Of a stretch of DNA of 64,000 nucleotides, positions 8,513 to 17,531 are shown piece by piece (within the stretch, counting starts at the first letter, position 1; each line of letters starts with the position of its first letter). Source of the stretch: Armatimonadetes bacterium 55-13 (lineage in GTDB: Bacteria; Armatimonadota; Fimbriimonadia; Fimbriimonadales; Fimbriimonadaceae); NCBI GenBank assembly GCA_001898035.1, contig MKRX01000027.1, forward strand, positions 262,225 to 326,224, in the 5' to 3' direction. Below the pieces are notes generated by a model. The model did not search any database, was not told where the DNA came from, and saw only the letters and a program-made list of their open reading frames with translations. The translations under genes were made by a program, and so were the position numbers.

Positions 8513-8628
8513 GCAGCCTCCTAGCGCCAATCGATGGCGGTCACGTCTGTCTTCCCCATTTGGAAAGAAGTAGGTGCAAGGCAATTGCATTAGGCTGCCG
8601 GTTTGACTCTTCATGAGTGTGAAAGTCA

Positions 8629-8652
8629 TATGAAAATCCCCTCATTTTCATA
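8629..8652. promoter_or_regulatory. Inverted repeat, possible operator
   Basis: A 9-bp perfect inverted repeat, TATGAAAAT / ATTTTCATA, with a 6-base spacer, lies 75 bases upstream of the GTG start at 8727. No T-tract follows, so an operator or mRNA hairpin is more likely than a terminator. Apart from this, 8513-8726 shows no gene. Confidence 0.4.
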
Positions 8653-8726
8653 GATCGCTCTGTAGGTGTACCAAGCATCAATACCGGGATGGACTCGTCA
8701 AGGGCCTATGCCAAGGAGTACAAGGA

Positions 8727-9470
8727 GTGACACTAAGCAGCATCAACAGCTCTTACTATTCGTCGTCCGTTTACGGATCGTCGGCTAGTACGGCTGCTTC
8801 TGCCCTGGCACAGTTCTCATCTTCCATGAGTGGCGCCAGCGGTACGAATGCTAGCCAATCCGCACCTCCTCCGCCCCCACGTGGCGGAATGGATATGGAG
8901 GCAGCCAAAGCGAAGCTTCAATCAGTCGACTCGGCCCTTGCCGAGAAGATGGAGAACTTCCACAACCAAATCGATCAAATGAAGGAGAGCGGGGCCTCGG
9001 AAGACGATATCCGGGCGACAATGAAGTCGAACATGGAATCACTTTCGGACACCGAGAAGTCGGAGCTCCGATCGGTCTTCGGGAAGCCGGGTGGTCACGG
9101 CGGACCTGGTGGTCCTGGAGGGCCAGGCGGTCCGGGGGGACCCGGCGGAGCGGGAGGTGTTCAAGACCTGATTGATCAACTCTCTACAACCGATTCCGAC
9201 CTTGCCGAGCAGCTTCAGTCTTTTCAGGATGAGATTGATCAGCTCAAGGAAAGCGGCGCCTCGGAGGATGAGATTCGTGGGACGATGAAGTCAAACATGG
9301 ACTCGCTTTCCGACGACCAAAAGTCCGAGATTAAGTCTGCGATGGATACACTGCGCGCAAGTGCATCCTCAAGCAATCAGACGGTAAACGCACTGACCAC
9401 TCAGGCTGCCACAAGTTATCGACTTGCGTCGGCTACCCAGTGGACTTCCTCGTTTGCCGCTGCGGCCTGA
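8727..9470 (+). CDS. Duplicated helical domain protein with collagen-like linker
   Basis: A 247-aa protein. Its Ser/Ala/Tyr-rich N-terminus is not a typical signal peptide. Two copies of a roughly 60-residue acidic helical module follow (each with a core QIDQMKESGASEDDIR or EIDQLKESGASEDEIR, then MKSNMxSLS). They are joined by about 25 residues of GGP repeats and followed by a low-complexity tail. The start is GTG 8727, set by AAGGAG at 8713-8718 with an 8-base gap. The near-identity of the two modules points to a recent internal duplication. The composition recalls surface or extracellular proteins. Function unknown. Confidence 0.75.
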   Translation: MTLSSINSSYYSSSVYGSSASTAASALAQFSSSMSGASGTNASQSAPPPPPRGGMDMEAAKAKLQSVDSALAEKMENFHNQIDQMKESGASEDDIRATMKSNMESLSDTEKSELRSVFGKPGGHGGPGGPGGPGGPGGPGGAGGVQDLIDQLSTTDSDLAEQLQSFQDEIDQLKESGASEDEIRGTMKSNMDSLSDDQKSEIKSAMDTLRASASSSNQTVNALTTQAATSYRLASATQWTSSFAAAA

Positions 9471-9497
9471 TTTCAGACCCTCCACTAACCCCTACAA

Positions 9498-9526
9498 CCC
9501 CCAGCATCGCCGCCGGGGGATTTTTT
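9498..9526 (+). terminator. Probable terminator after the duplicated-domain gene
   Basis: CCCCC and GGGGG flank a short GC-rich loop and are followed directly by six T. The stem is short, but the T-tract and position 28 bases after the stop fit an intrinsic terminator. Confidence 0.55.
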
Positions 9527-9600
9527 ATCCGTCTTAATTGTGAATAACCGTTTATTCAATTGCAATTTGATTTTGAAGCAAGGCAGGATCAAGGGGACCA

Positions 9601-11859
9601 ATGAAGTTCTCCGATGGCAATTGGATGATGCAACCGGGAGTGCGGGCCCACTATCCGGCAGAGATTTACGAAGTAGAGGAGTCACCGGGCCGACTTCGCC
9701 TCATCGCGCCCACCAGGCACATTGGACACCGTGGCGATACGTTGGAGGGGCCGATTCTCACCCTCGACATCACATCTCCAGCGCCCGATGTCATTCGAGT
9801 CCAGACAACTCACTTCGAAGGTGGCCCAGATTGCGGACCACACTTTCCACTCTTCACTGACCCCGTTCAGCCTCGGATTAAGACCGACGATTCCAAAGTC
9901 GTGTTTGAAAGTGGGGCTCTTTCACTCGAAATCCCAAGAGAAGGGAATTGGAGAATCGACTTTGCTGCGAATGGTCAACTTCTGACTCAAAGTCCATGGC
10001 GAGGAATGGCGTATGCGCAAACTCCCGAAGGTCCGCACATGCTCGGACAGATTTCGCTGGAAGCTGGGGAATGCGTCTATGGCCTTGGAGAGCGATTTAC
10101 CAACTTCGTCAAGAACGGCCAGGTCATCGATATCTGGAATCGAGACGGGGGAACCGGGAGCGATCAGGCATATAAGAACGTCCCTTTTTATCTCACCAAC
10201 CGGGGATATGGAGTCTTCGTCAACCACCCCGAGAACGTTTCCTTTGAGGTTGCTTCTGAGAAGGTGTCGAGGGTGCAGTTCAGCGTTCCCGGTGAGAAGC
10301 TTGATTACTTTGTCATCTATGGGCCAAGTCCAAAGGAGATATTGGAGAAGTACACCGCGCTGACGGGGCGACCTGCTCTGCCTCCAGCATGGACCTTTGG
10401 GCTCTGGTTGACCACTTCTTTCACCACCAACTACGACGAAGCCACCGTCACCGAATTCATCCAGGGCATGGCGGATCGAGATCTGCCGCTCCATGTCTTT
10501 CACTTCGATTGTTTTTGGATGAAGGATTTTCATTGGTGCGATCTCCAATGGGACGAGCGCGTGTTTCCCGATCCCAAAGGAATGCTCCAACGGCTTCATG
10601 ATCGGGGATTGAAGGTTTGCGTTTGGATCAATCCTTACATCGCTCAACGCTCTCGTCTCTTTTCGGAGGCCAAGGAAAAAGGGTACTTGCTCAAAAAGGC
10701 GAATGGCGGAGTGTGGCAGACCGATCAATGGCAACCCGGAATGGGAATCGTTGACTTCACCAATCCCGATGCCAAGGCTTGGTACCAAGGACTGCTCGGT
10801 GAGTTGGTTGAGATGGGCGTCGATAGCTTCAAGACCGACTTTGGTGAGAGAATCCCTACGGATGTGGTTTATCACAACGGCGCCGATCCGGTTGGCATGC
10901 ACAACTACTATCCTTACCTCTACAATCAGGCGGTCTTTGAAGTCTTGGAGCAGAAGAGGGGTAAGGGAGAAGCATGTCTCTTCGCTAGATCGGCGACTGC
11001 CGGATGTCAACAGTATCCGGTTCACTGGGGCGGCGATTGCGACTCGAAGTATGAATCAATGGCCGAAAGCCTGCGCGGTGGCCTCTCCCTTGGTCTAAGT
11101 GGATTCGGTTTTTGGAGTCACGATATTGGCGGATTTGAAGGCCTGCCACCAGCCGATCTCTATAAGCGCTGGGTTGCATTCGGCCTGATGTCGTCTCACA
11201 GTCGCCTCCACGGAAGTTCCAGCTACCGGGTTCCTTGGTATTACGATGACGAAGCTTGCGATGTGTTGCGGCACTTCACCAGGCTCAAGTGCCGACTGAT
11301 GCCCTACCTCTACGGTCAGGCAGTGATCGCTCACCAAAAGGGATGGCCCGTCATGCGAGCAATGGTGGCCGAGTTTGAGGCCGATCCGGGCTGTGAAGCG
11401 ATTGATCGCCAATATCTCTTAGGCGATTCCTTGCTGGTCGCGCCTGTCTTTTCTCCCGACCACTGCAGTTTCTATGTTCCCCAGGGAACCTGGATCGACC
11501 TTCAATCTGAGAGGAGTTATCAGGGACCAGGTTGGTTTAAGGAGTCGTTCGACTTCTTCTCACTGCCTCTTCTTGTTCGGCCCAACACGGTCATACCCGT
11601 GGGCAATCTCCACTCTCGCCCTGACTATGACTACCGATCCGGGGTGACGCTGCTGGTTGGGAGCTTGGACGATGGAGTGACGACGGAAGGCAACATTCCG
11701 AGTCCAACCGGCGAATGGACAGCGAGCTATTCCATCACCCGAAACGGGAATGACCTGATTGTCAAATGCTCTGCTCCGTCCTGGAGCTTGAAAGTTCTAG
11801 GATCCGAGATTGCCGTTGGACCCGTTTCGGAAGATCGATTGAAGGTGACCTTATCATGA
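9601..11859 (+). CDS. GH31 alpha-xylosidase (YicI type)
   Basis: A 752-aa cytoplasmic enzyme (no signal peptide) predicted to remove alpha-linked xylose from xyloglucan-type oligosaccharides. The core matches YicI closely: the nucleophile sits in FKTDFGERIPTD (Asp413), the acid/base in HWGGDCDSKYESMAESLRGG (Asp479), and GLSGFGFWSHDIGGFE follows. The substrate-loop signature FHFDCFWMKDFHWCDLQWD is also typical of the xylosidase branch as opposed to alpha-glucosidases. An AGGGGA element precedes the ATG. The stop overlaps the start of the next glycosidase (ATGA), so the pair is probably co-translated. Strict alpha-xylosidase specificity is inferred. Confidence 0.88.
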   Translation: MKFSDGNWMMQPGVRAHYPAEIYEVEESPGRLRLIAPTRHIGHRGDTLEGPILTLDITSPAPDVIRVQTTHFEGGPDCGPHFPLFTDPVQPRIKTDDSKVVFESGALSLEIPREGNWRIDFAANGQLLTQSPWRGMAYAQTPEGPHMLGQISLEAGECVYGLGERFTNFVKNGQVIDIWNRDGGTGSDQAYKNVPFYLTNRGYGVFVNHPENVSFEVASEKVSRVQFSVPGEKLDYFVIYGPSPKEILEKYTALTGRPALPPAWTFGLWLTTSFTTNYDEATVTEFIQGMADRDLPLHVFHFDCFWMKDFHWCDLQWDERVFPDPKGMLQRLHDRGLKVCVWINPYIAQRSRLFSEAKEKGYLLKKANGGVWQTDQWQPGMGIVDFTNPDAKAWYQGLLGELVEMGVDSFKTDFGERIPTDVVYHNGADPVGMHNYYPYLYNQAVFEVLEQKRGKGEACLFARSATAGCQQYPVHWGGDCDSKYESMAESLRGGLSLGLSGFGFWSHDIGGFEGLPPADLYKRWVAFGLMSSHSRLHGSSSYRVPWYYDDEACDVLRHFTRLKCRLMPYLYGQAVIAHQKGWPVMRAMVAEFEADPGCEAIDRQYLLGDSLLVAPVFSPDHCSFYVPQGTWIDLQSERSYQGPGWFKESFDFFSLPLLVRPNTVIPVGNLHSRPDYDYRSGVTLLVGSLDDGVTTEGNIPSPTGEWTASYSITRNGNDLIVKCSAPSWSLKVLGSEIAVGPVSEDRLKVTLS

Positions 11860-13250
11860 TTTCAACACTGGCTGTGAGCGCCCTGCTTGTCGCAGGATCG
11901 CAGACAACGATCGACGTCAAAGTCACGATCGATTCGACGAAGCCGATGGCGACCATGCAACCCGATGCTCTTGGTGTTGGAGTGGCGGTGTGGGATGCCC
12001 ACATGGTCGATCAGGCGATCCCAAAGCTTCTGAAAGATGTTGGATATCGAGTCATTCGTTACCCCGGTGGATCCTACGCGGATATCTACCATTGGAAGAC
12101 GGGAACCACGACGAAGGGAATTCAGGGCACGATCAAGCCCAACACTGAATTTGACAGCTTCATGGGAATGTGTCAAAAGGCGGCAAGCACCACCCTTATC
12201 ACCGTTAACTACGGAACGAATGAGGAGGGAACCGGAGGCGCCGAGCCCAGGGAAGCCGCCGAATGGGTGCGGTATGCCAATAAGACCAAGAAGTACGGAG
12301 TCAAGTATTGGGAGATCGGCAATGAGGTTTACGGCAACGGTTTCTACAACGGCAAGGGATGGGAAGCAGACCTTCATGCTCCCGATACCGGAAAGTCAGA
12401 AGATAGACTCAAGAATCCGAAGCTGGGGCCGGTGGCGTACGGAGAAAACGTCAATGCGTTCATCAAGGCCATGAAGGTCGAGGATCCAACGATCAAGGTG
12501 GGAGCCGTCTTATGCACGCCGGGTGGTTGGCCAGATGGAGTTGATCCCGACTGGAATTCTAATGTTCTCAAGACCTGCGGGGCGAATATCGATTTCGTCG
12601 TGATTCACTGGTATGGCGAGGGGAAGTCGGCCTCGGAAGTGTTGGCGAGCACCTCTCAAATTCCGAAGATTATGAGTTCGCTCAAAGAGACAGTCAGAAA
12701 GTATTGCGGGGACCGTGCGGATCAGATTCAACTTTGGATGACGGAAGGAGATGGAAGCACGATCAATATGAGGCATGCGGGCGCCCTCTTCGCCGCCGAC
12801 TTCTATTCTCAATGGTTTGCGAATGGAGCCTCAACGGTGGTTTGGTGGAATCTCCACAACGGACTAAGCGTGGACCGCAATGGAATCTTTGATGACCAGG
12901 GCATGCTCTCCAGTGGTCACTCGGAAAGAGGCGTTCAACAGCCAGATGCCAATACACCCTTTCCCGCCTATTGGGGGCAATACATGTTCGGGCAGTTTGC
13001 TAAGCCCGGAGATCAGTTCTTGCCCACCACTTCTTCTCGACCAGAGTTGATTGTTCATGCCGTCAAACGAGGAAACGGGGTCAGAGCGCTTTTAATCAAT
13101 CGGGACCCAGATCATGTCATGCGGGTTTCAGGAGTAAGGGGAGCGCGAGAGTTGGGGTACGGCCGAACGGGCAGAGGCAAGTGGTCAGCGCTCGCGGGAA
13201 GCGAGCTTAGAATTGGCCCAGAAGAGATCGTCGTCGTAGAATTGAATTGA
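11856..13250 (+). CDS. Secreted GH51/GH39-like glycosidase, probable alpha-L-arabinofuranosidase
   Basis: A 464-aa protein with an N-terminal signal-like segment (ISTLAVSALLVAGSQ). The TIM-barrel motifs include RYPGGSYADIYHW, YWEIGNEVYG with the likely acid/base Glu157, and LWMTEGDGS with the likely nucleophile Glu297, an arrangement known for GH51 and related clan GH-A families. A small beta domain ends the protein. The ATG at 11856 overlaps the GH31 stop. Together the pair could strip xylose and arabinose side chains from plant polysaccharide, with this enzyme outside the cytoplasm and GH31 inside. The exact family is uncertain. Confidence 0.72.
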   Translation: MISTLAVSALLVAGSQTTIDVKVTIDSTKPMATMQPDALGVGVAVWDAHMVDQAIPKLLKDVGYRVIRYPGGSYADIYHWKTGTTTKGIQGTIKPNTEFDSFMGMCQKAASTTLITVNYGTNEEGTGGAEPREAAEWVRYANKTKKYGVKYWEIGNEVYGNGFYNGKGWEADLHAPDTGKSEDRLKNPKLGPVAYGENVNAFIKAMKVEDPTIKVGAVLCTPGGWPDGVDPDWNSNVLKTCGANIDFVVIHWYGEGKSASEVLASTSQIPKIMSSLKETVRKYCGDRADQIQLWMTEGDGSTINMRHAGALFAADFYSQWFANGASTVVWWNLHNGLSVDRNGIFDDQGMLSSGHSERGVQQPDANTPFPAYWGQYMFGQFAKPGDQFLPTTSSRPELIVHAVKRGNGVRALLINRDPDHVMRVSGVRGARELGYGRTGRGKWSALAGSELRIGPEEIVVVELN

Positions 13251-13253
13251 ATC

Positions 13254-13289
13254 ACGTTCTCGGCCGCCCGAACAGGCAGCCGAGAACGT
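13254..13289. terminator. Hairpin between convergent genes
   Basis: An 11-bp perfect stem, ACGTTCTCGGC / GCCGAGAACGT, with a 14-base loop lies between the convergent glycosidase and PhyH genes. Neither strand has a strong T-tract after it on its 3' side, so it may be a processing hairpin or a weak terminator. Confidence 0.5.
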
Positions 13290-13297
13290 AAAAAAAC

Positions 13298-14119
13298 TTA
13301 CTTCAGAGTGTTCGCGGTAGATCTGGTGGCGAAGTGGTTCCAGCCAGCCAAGGTCAGACGTTCGTTGGGATGAACGATTCCGTCCTCGATTCGATCATTA
13401 CCCGCATGAAGTTGCGCCAGCACCGTCTTTCTTGTCTTGGGTGAGCAATTGGGCATAGAGCCATGGATCGTGAAGTAGTGGAAGAACAAAACATCTCCTG
13501 CCTCAGCCTCCAGTGGGGTTGCCCCCGAAAGAGGATGGCGAGCAAGTAAATCGGACTCGGTATTCCCAGAGGTCTCGGCGACTCGGCCGTACTTGTGAGA
13601 TCCGGGATAAACGCGGAGACATCCCATCTCATCAGTCGCATCGGAGACATGGATGATTCCCGCCATCATCGTATCCAAGATAGAAGGAAAGTAATTCCAG
13701 TCTTGGTGCATGGGGAAGGGGGCGCCCTCTTCACTTGGCTTTTGGAAGAGCTTGGAGTGATGAAGAATCACGTCTGGACCCAGGATATCCGTCGCCGCCT
13801 GGATGAATTTCGGATGGAGAAACGCGCGAGTCCAAACAGCTGAATATTGCTGGACGTTGTGAGTGTGAATCACCACCATATTCGGATCGCTGACCTTGTC
13901 CATTTCAGGGCCGCTCCACTTGGCGTTGATATTCTCTCCGCTTGCAATCAATTGGGAGACGATTCGATCGAAATCTCGCTCAAGCTCGGCGACTTCCTCC
14001 GCGTTAAAAACGCCTTTGGCAAGGTAGTAGCCATCAGTGGCGAATTGGCGACCAACTTCAGTGTCAGCCACCGGAATTTGAAATCCAGTTTGTACAGCGT
14101 CCATAGCTTTATCGGACAT
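13298..14119 (-). CDS. Phytanoyl-CoA dioxygenase (PhyH) family oxygenase
   Basis: A 273-aa Fe(II)/2-oxoglutarate oxygenase-type protein. The iron triad is visible as MHQDWNYF (His and Asp) and FTIHGSMPN (distal His); an Arg in KTRKTVLAQ probably binds 2-oxoglutarate. Members hydroxylate small organic molecules, and the substrate cannot be told. The start at 14119 is favoured because TATCCT lies 9 bases upstream on the minus strand with no Shine-Dalgarno; another in-frame ATG lies 5 codons downstream. It is divergent from an AraC-type gene, a common regulator-target layout. Confidence 0.85.
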   Translation of the reverse strand: MSDKAMDAVQTGFQIPVADTEVGRQFATDGYYLAKGVFNAEEVAELERDFDRIVSQLIASGENINAKWSGPEMDKVSDPNMVVIHTHNVQQYSAVWTRAFLHPKFIQAATDILGPDVILHHSKLFQKPSEEGAPFPMHQDWNYFPSILDTMMAGIIHVSDATDEMGCLRVYPGSHKYGRVAETSGNTESDLLARHPLSGATPLEAEAGDVLFFHYFTIHGSMPNCSPKTRKTVLAQLHAGNDRIEDGIVHPNERLTLAGWNHFATRSTANTLK

Positions 14120-14166
14120 GATAGAATGAGGATAGGTAAGGGGCAAGGGCAATTAGGGTCAGAATC

Positions 14167-15036
14167 TTGATCCTTTCGGACTCGGACATGGTAGTCAACG
14201 AAGTTCTAGGTGCGAATCGAATTGAAATTGAAACGGGCGGATATGTCCACTTCGACGTCCAACTCACCAACTCGCCCCATCGCCATAGTCACTATGAGGT
14301 CTGCTACGTCACCAGTGGCGCCGGACGATACCACCATGGGGGCGTCATTTATGACCTCAAGCCAGGCGATGTTTTCATTGCCGATCCCGGGGTAACTCAC
14401 GAAATTACGTCGTACGACACCAAGGATTTGGCGCTCTTTTTTGTCACGATGACCCTGAGTCGGGTGGAAGCATCTCGGGCCGGTCCTCAAGACGATGTGA
14501 TTGAGTCCTTCCGGCGATCGCATCGGGTGGTTGGGCCTGGAGACGAAGCGCTCAAGAGTTACTTGCCTCTGGTGGCTACGGGACCGGGAGGCTTCAGGAA
14601 CTTTGCCGCGAGGGAAGCTTTGAAACTGTTTGTGCTTGAGATGCTGAGTCAACTCACAACGGTCCAGTATCCGGAAGAAATTGAAGAGGTAAAAGGGGAG
14701 ATGGCATTTGTCATGGCTTACATCGACCGCAATCTTCGGCGGCGGTTGAGCGTGGAGGAGATTGCTCAAGCGGCAGGCATCTCGTCTCGTACGCTGCGGA
14801 GAAGGTTCCAGCAACTCTCCGGAACCACGGTCGCTCAAGAAATCAATCATCGGCGCATGCGATGGGCGGCGCACCGTTTGCTCATGGGATTTCCGGTTTC
14901 GGAAGTCGCGGAGTTTGTTGGGATTAATGATCCCGCTCAGTTCACACGATCATTTGTTCGGGCTCATGGAGTCACGCCTAAGAAGTTTCAGAGCACTTAT
15001 AAGCCAGGGCGATTAGCGACTCAAACTCGACCTTAG
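14167..15036 (+). CDS. AraC-family regulator with cupin sensor domain
   Basis: About 289 aa. The N-terminal half is a cupin-like ligand domain (HRHSHYEVCYVTSGAGRYHHGG, then LKPGDVFIADPGVTHE), and the C-terminal half carries the two AraC helix-turn-helix units (LSVEEIAQAAGISSRTLRRRF and VSEVAEFVGINDPAQFTRSF). It probably controls the divergent PhyH gene and perhaps nearby sugar genes. The start is TTG 14167, preceded by TAGGGT with a 7-base gap, or the ATG at 14188; neither has a good Shine-Dalgarno. Confidence 0.85.
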   Translation: MILSDSDMVVNEVLGANRIEIETGGYVHFDVQLTNSPHRHSHYEVCYVTSGAGRYHHGGVIYDLKPGDVFIADPGVTHEITSYDTKDLALFFVTMTLSRVEASRAGPQDDVIESFRRSHRVVGPGDEALKSYLPLVATGPGGFRNFAAREALKLFVLEMLSQLTTVQYPEEIEEVKGEMAFVMAYIDRNLRRRLSVEEIAQAAGISSRTLRRRFQQLSGTTVAQEINHRRMRWAAHRLLMGFPVSEVAEFVGINDPAQFTRSFVRAHGVTPKKFQSTYKPGRLATQTRP

Positions 15037-15070
15037 CGGGTTCTTAATCATACGAATGTAGCCTCGGAGA

Positions 15071-16585
15071 ATGAAGATCTCCCGACGTTCCTTGATTGGC
15101 GCTAGCGCTGCCGGACTTGCTTCTTCGGCCCTTGGACTAAGCGGATTACAGCCATCTTTCGAACGTGCTCGAAAGAAAGGAGCCAAGAACCCAAAGAACA
15201 TCATCTTCTGTGTCGTCGACGGCATGGCCATCCAGACCATGTCTATGGCGAACCAATATCAGCAGATGGTGCTCGGTCATCCTTCCTACTGGGCGAGCCT
15301 TTTGAATCAGGACTATGTTACAAGCGGCCTAGAGGAGACTTCTTCGCTCAACTCCCTCGTGACGGACTCTGCCGCGGCATCGTCCTCTTGGGGATCAGGG
15401 AGACATATCTGGAATGGGATGCTGAATATCTATCCCGACGGCACCGAACTCCGCACGCTGGTCTCGCTCATGCATGAGCAGGGGGTTCGTTGTGGATTGG
15501 TTACCACCACGGCAATCACCGATGCCACTCCGGCTGGCTTTGCCATCAGTTCTATCAGCCGTGGCCTGGAGGATGAGATCGCTGAGAAGTACTTGAAATC
15601 GGGCGTGGACGTGCTTCTGGGCGGTGGAACCAGCCACTTTGCCCCCGAAAAACGAAAGGACGGCAAGGATATGTTTGCCGAATTTGCAAAAGTAGGATTC
15701 GCCGTCTCAAGATCCCGAGATGAGTTACTTGCGAAGAAAGGGAAGAAGCTCCTAGGACTCTTCAGTGATGGAAGTATCCCTTACACCGTCGATCGGAATA
15801 ACACGCCGGAGATCAAGCGAGATGTGCCAACTCTTGCCGAGATGGTCACCGCGGCGCTAGAGGCGCTCAAAGACTCACCGAAGGGATTCCTCTTGCAACT
15901 GGAAGGAGGTCGTGTAGACCACGGAGGTCATGCTAATGATTTGGCCGCGCTTCTGTACGACCAAATGGCCTTTGAAGAAGCGCTCAAGGTTGTCGTCGAT
16001 TTTGCGCTGAAGGATGGCGAAACGTTGGTGATCGTCACTGCCGACCACGCTACTGGCGGTCCTTCGCTGAATGGAGCCGGAAAAGAGTACATCGAGAGCA
16101 CCGGAGGCTTGAAGCTACTCAGCGGAATGAAGTCGAGCTACGGACCACTGCAGGCGGATTTGGGCAATACCTTCACTCGAGGCAATGTTCAGGACGCGGT
16201 GGAGGCAAGACTGGGCATCAAACTCTCCGGCGAAGAAGCAGAGGCAATTGTTGCCGCCAAGAAGAATGATTCGCCGCTGAAGTCTGCGCAATTCCTGGCT
16301 CCGCTGGGCATGACGCTTGCCGCCATGCTTGGTAATCACACCAAGGTGACCTGGACGAGCGGAAATCACACCTCGGATCATGTTCTGGTCACCGCCCTCG
16401 GGCCAGGCAGTGAGCAAGTGGCGGGCGTGACTAAAAACGTCCACTTCTTCGACCTCATGCTCGCCACCAAGGGGATCAAGTGGAGCAATCCCACCATGAC
16501 CTTTGAGGACGCGTCACGTCACTACGAGAAACTGCAAAGCGAGGTCAACCTGGAGGCCAGTTCGCTAGGTTACGGGACGCTCTAA
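15071..16585 (+). CDS. Tat-exported alkaline phosphatase
   Basis: A 504-aa PhoA-superfamily metalloenzyme. The N-terminus SRRSLIGASAAGLASSALG is a twin-arginine signal, implying export of the folded protein. Metal ligands and active-site residues are visible: Asp50 in VVDGM, the Ser100 nucleophile in VTDSAAASSS, EGGRVDHGGHAND, TADHATGG and a late SGNHTSDH. The likely role is phosphate release from monoesters outside the cytoplasm. It stands alone behind the AraC gene by 34 bases; TAGCCT lies 6 bases before the ATG. Bases 16586-16796 downstream hold no gene. Confidence 0.9.
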   Translation: MKISRRSLIGASAAGLASSALGLSGLQPSFERARKKGAKNPKNIIFCVVDGMAIQTMSMANQYQQMVLGHPSYWASLLNQDYVTSGLEETSSLNSLVTDSAAASSSWGSGRHIWNGMLNIYPDGTELRTLVSLMHEQGVRCGLVTTTAITDATPAGFAISSISRGLEDEIAEKYLKSGVDVLLGGGTSHFAPEKRKDGKDMFAEFAKVGFAVSRSRDELLAKKGKKLLGLFSDGSIPYTVDRNNTPEIKRDVPTLAEMVTAALEALKDSPKGFLLQLEGGRVDHGGHANDLAALLYDQMAFEEALKVVVDFALKDGETLVIVTADHATGGPSLNGAGKEYIESTGGLKLLSGMKSSYGPLQADLGNTFTRGNVQDAVEARLGIKLSGEEAEAIVAAKKNDSPLKSAQFLAPLGMTLAAMLGNHTKVTWTSGNHTSDHVLVTALGPGSEQVAGVTKNVHFFDLMLATKGIKWSNPTMTFEDASRHYEKLQSEVNLEASSLGYGTL

Positions 16586-16796
16586 ACGAACCACATACTC
16601 GGCTACCCAAGCGCCGCGCTTTTGGAAACCCTGCTCGTTGTAGGCAATCCGTCCACTGGAAAAGCGTACTTCGGGAACGGTTTATACTGACAACTCGTCA
16701 AACCAAAAGAACACCGCCGCCAGGAAAGCAACTCGAGAGTTTTCCCGCGAACCCGATGCGAATGATGAAGTTAGGGATAGTGGCGATGTTCGTTCG

Positions 16797-16836
16797 GAAG
16801 CCGCCTGTCTTTGAAGAAGGCGGCTTCTTCTATTTT
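16797..16836 (+). terminator. Hairpin terminator upstream of tetR operon
   Basis: A 10-bp stem, GAAGCCGCCT / AGGCGGCTTC, is followed by TTCTATTTTA. It probably ends a transcript from the phosphatase side, although it lies 211 bases after that stop codon. Confidence 0.65.
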
Positions 16837-16869
16837 ATGGTCCCAACGTTTCTCGGGACCCTCTCGCAT

Positions 16870-16908
16870 TTGACTGAATGACCAGAATATAATTTTAGTC
16901 AATGGTCA
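16870..16908. promoter_or_regulatory. tetR promoter and putative TetR operator
   Basis: TATAAT at 16888-16893 lies 8 bases before the ATG at 16902, leaving no room for a leader. It is flanked by inverted copies TTGACT (16870-16875) / AGTCAA (16897-16902) and TGACCA (16879-16884) / TGGTCA (16903-16908). Overlap of the repeats with the -10 box and start codon suggests autorepression by the adjacent TetR. A further inverted repeat, GGTCCC / GGGACC, spans 16839-16860. Confidence 0.55.
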
Positions 16909-17531
16909 GCGAGACACACGGAATCGGGGCCACCGAGCAGACACAGAATCATATTTTGGAGGCTGCCGGGATCCTATTCGAACAGTACGGTTATCGCAAA
17001 ACGACGATCGAAGAGATCGCCCAAGAAGCGAAAATCGGAAAGGGAACGGTCTATCTTTACTTCAAGAGTAAGGAGGAGATCGGCATGGCCTGGCTGGCCA
17101 CCCTCCACAGCCATATCTACGAAGAGCTTGAGCAGATCGCCAAGTCGGACATCTCTCCCGACAAGAAGATCTACGAAATGCTTCTCAAGAGAATCGACCT
17201 TCGATTCGAAGTCTTCACACGTCACCGACGCAGTATGGACGAGGCGTTGAGCACGCTCAAAGAGCTTTGTCGAGTTCGGCGAGAAGACTTCCATCGGCGC
17301 GAGGCGGCGCTGATCGCAGATGTAATCCGAGATGGAATCGAAAAGGGCGAAATGATTGCCAGTGACCCCGACGTAGTTGGAGGGTCAATGGTGCTTGCCA
17401 CCAACGCTTTGCTTCCGTACAGCATGAGCCCCCAGCAACTCGGGGATTACGGAACCGTAATGACGCGAGCGGACAACCTTGTGAGCCTGTTAGTCCAGGC
17501 GATTGTGATGAGGAAGGGTATCAATTCATGA
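16902..17531 (+). CDS. TetR-family repressor of the emrAB operon
   Basis: A 209-aa regulator. The N-terminal helix-turn-helix (ILEAAGILFEQYGYRKTTIEEIAQEAKIGKGTVYLYFKSKEE) is standard TetR, and the rest is a helical ligand domain. The stop codon overlaps the start of the membrane-fusion gene (ATGA), giving a regulator-first efflux operon. It most likely represses its own operon through the repeats around the start codon and is released by a transported compound. Confidence 0.92.
   Translation: MVSETHGIGATEQTQNHILEAAGILFEQYGYRKTTIEEIAQEAKIGKGTVYLYFKSKEEIGMAWLATLHSHIYEELEQIAKSDISPDKKIYEMLLKRIDLRFEVFTRHRRSMDEALSTLKELCRVRREDFHRREAALIADVIRDGIEKGEMIASDPDVVGGSMVLATNALLPYSMSPQQLGDYGTVMTRADNLVSLLVQAIVMRKGINS

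Noticed and set aside
8653..8726. Riboswitch upstream of the GTG start at 8727
   Set aside because: Apart from the 9-bp inverted repeat I could not fold it into any known riboswitch class.
9922..11025. Long (367-codon) minus-strand open frame
   Set aside because: It lies fully antisense to the GH31 gene; its composition is the usual shadow of a high-quality coding frame and it has no start signals or motifs.
11766..11856. Upstream 30-codon extension of the GH51-like gene
   Set aside because: It would run inside the GH31 gene; the ATG at 11856 overlaps that gene's stop and begins a signal peptide.
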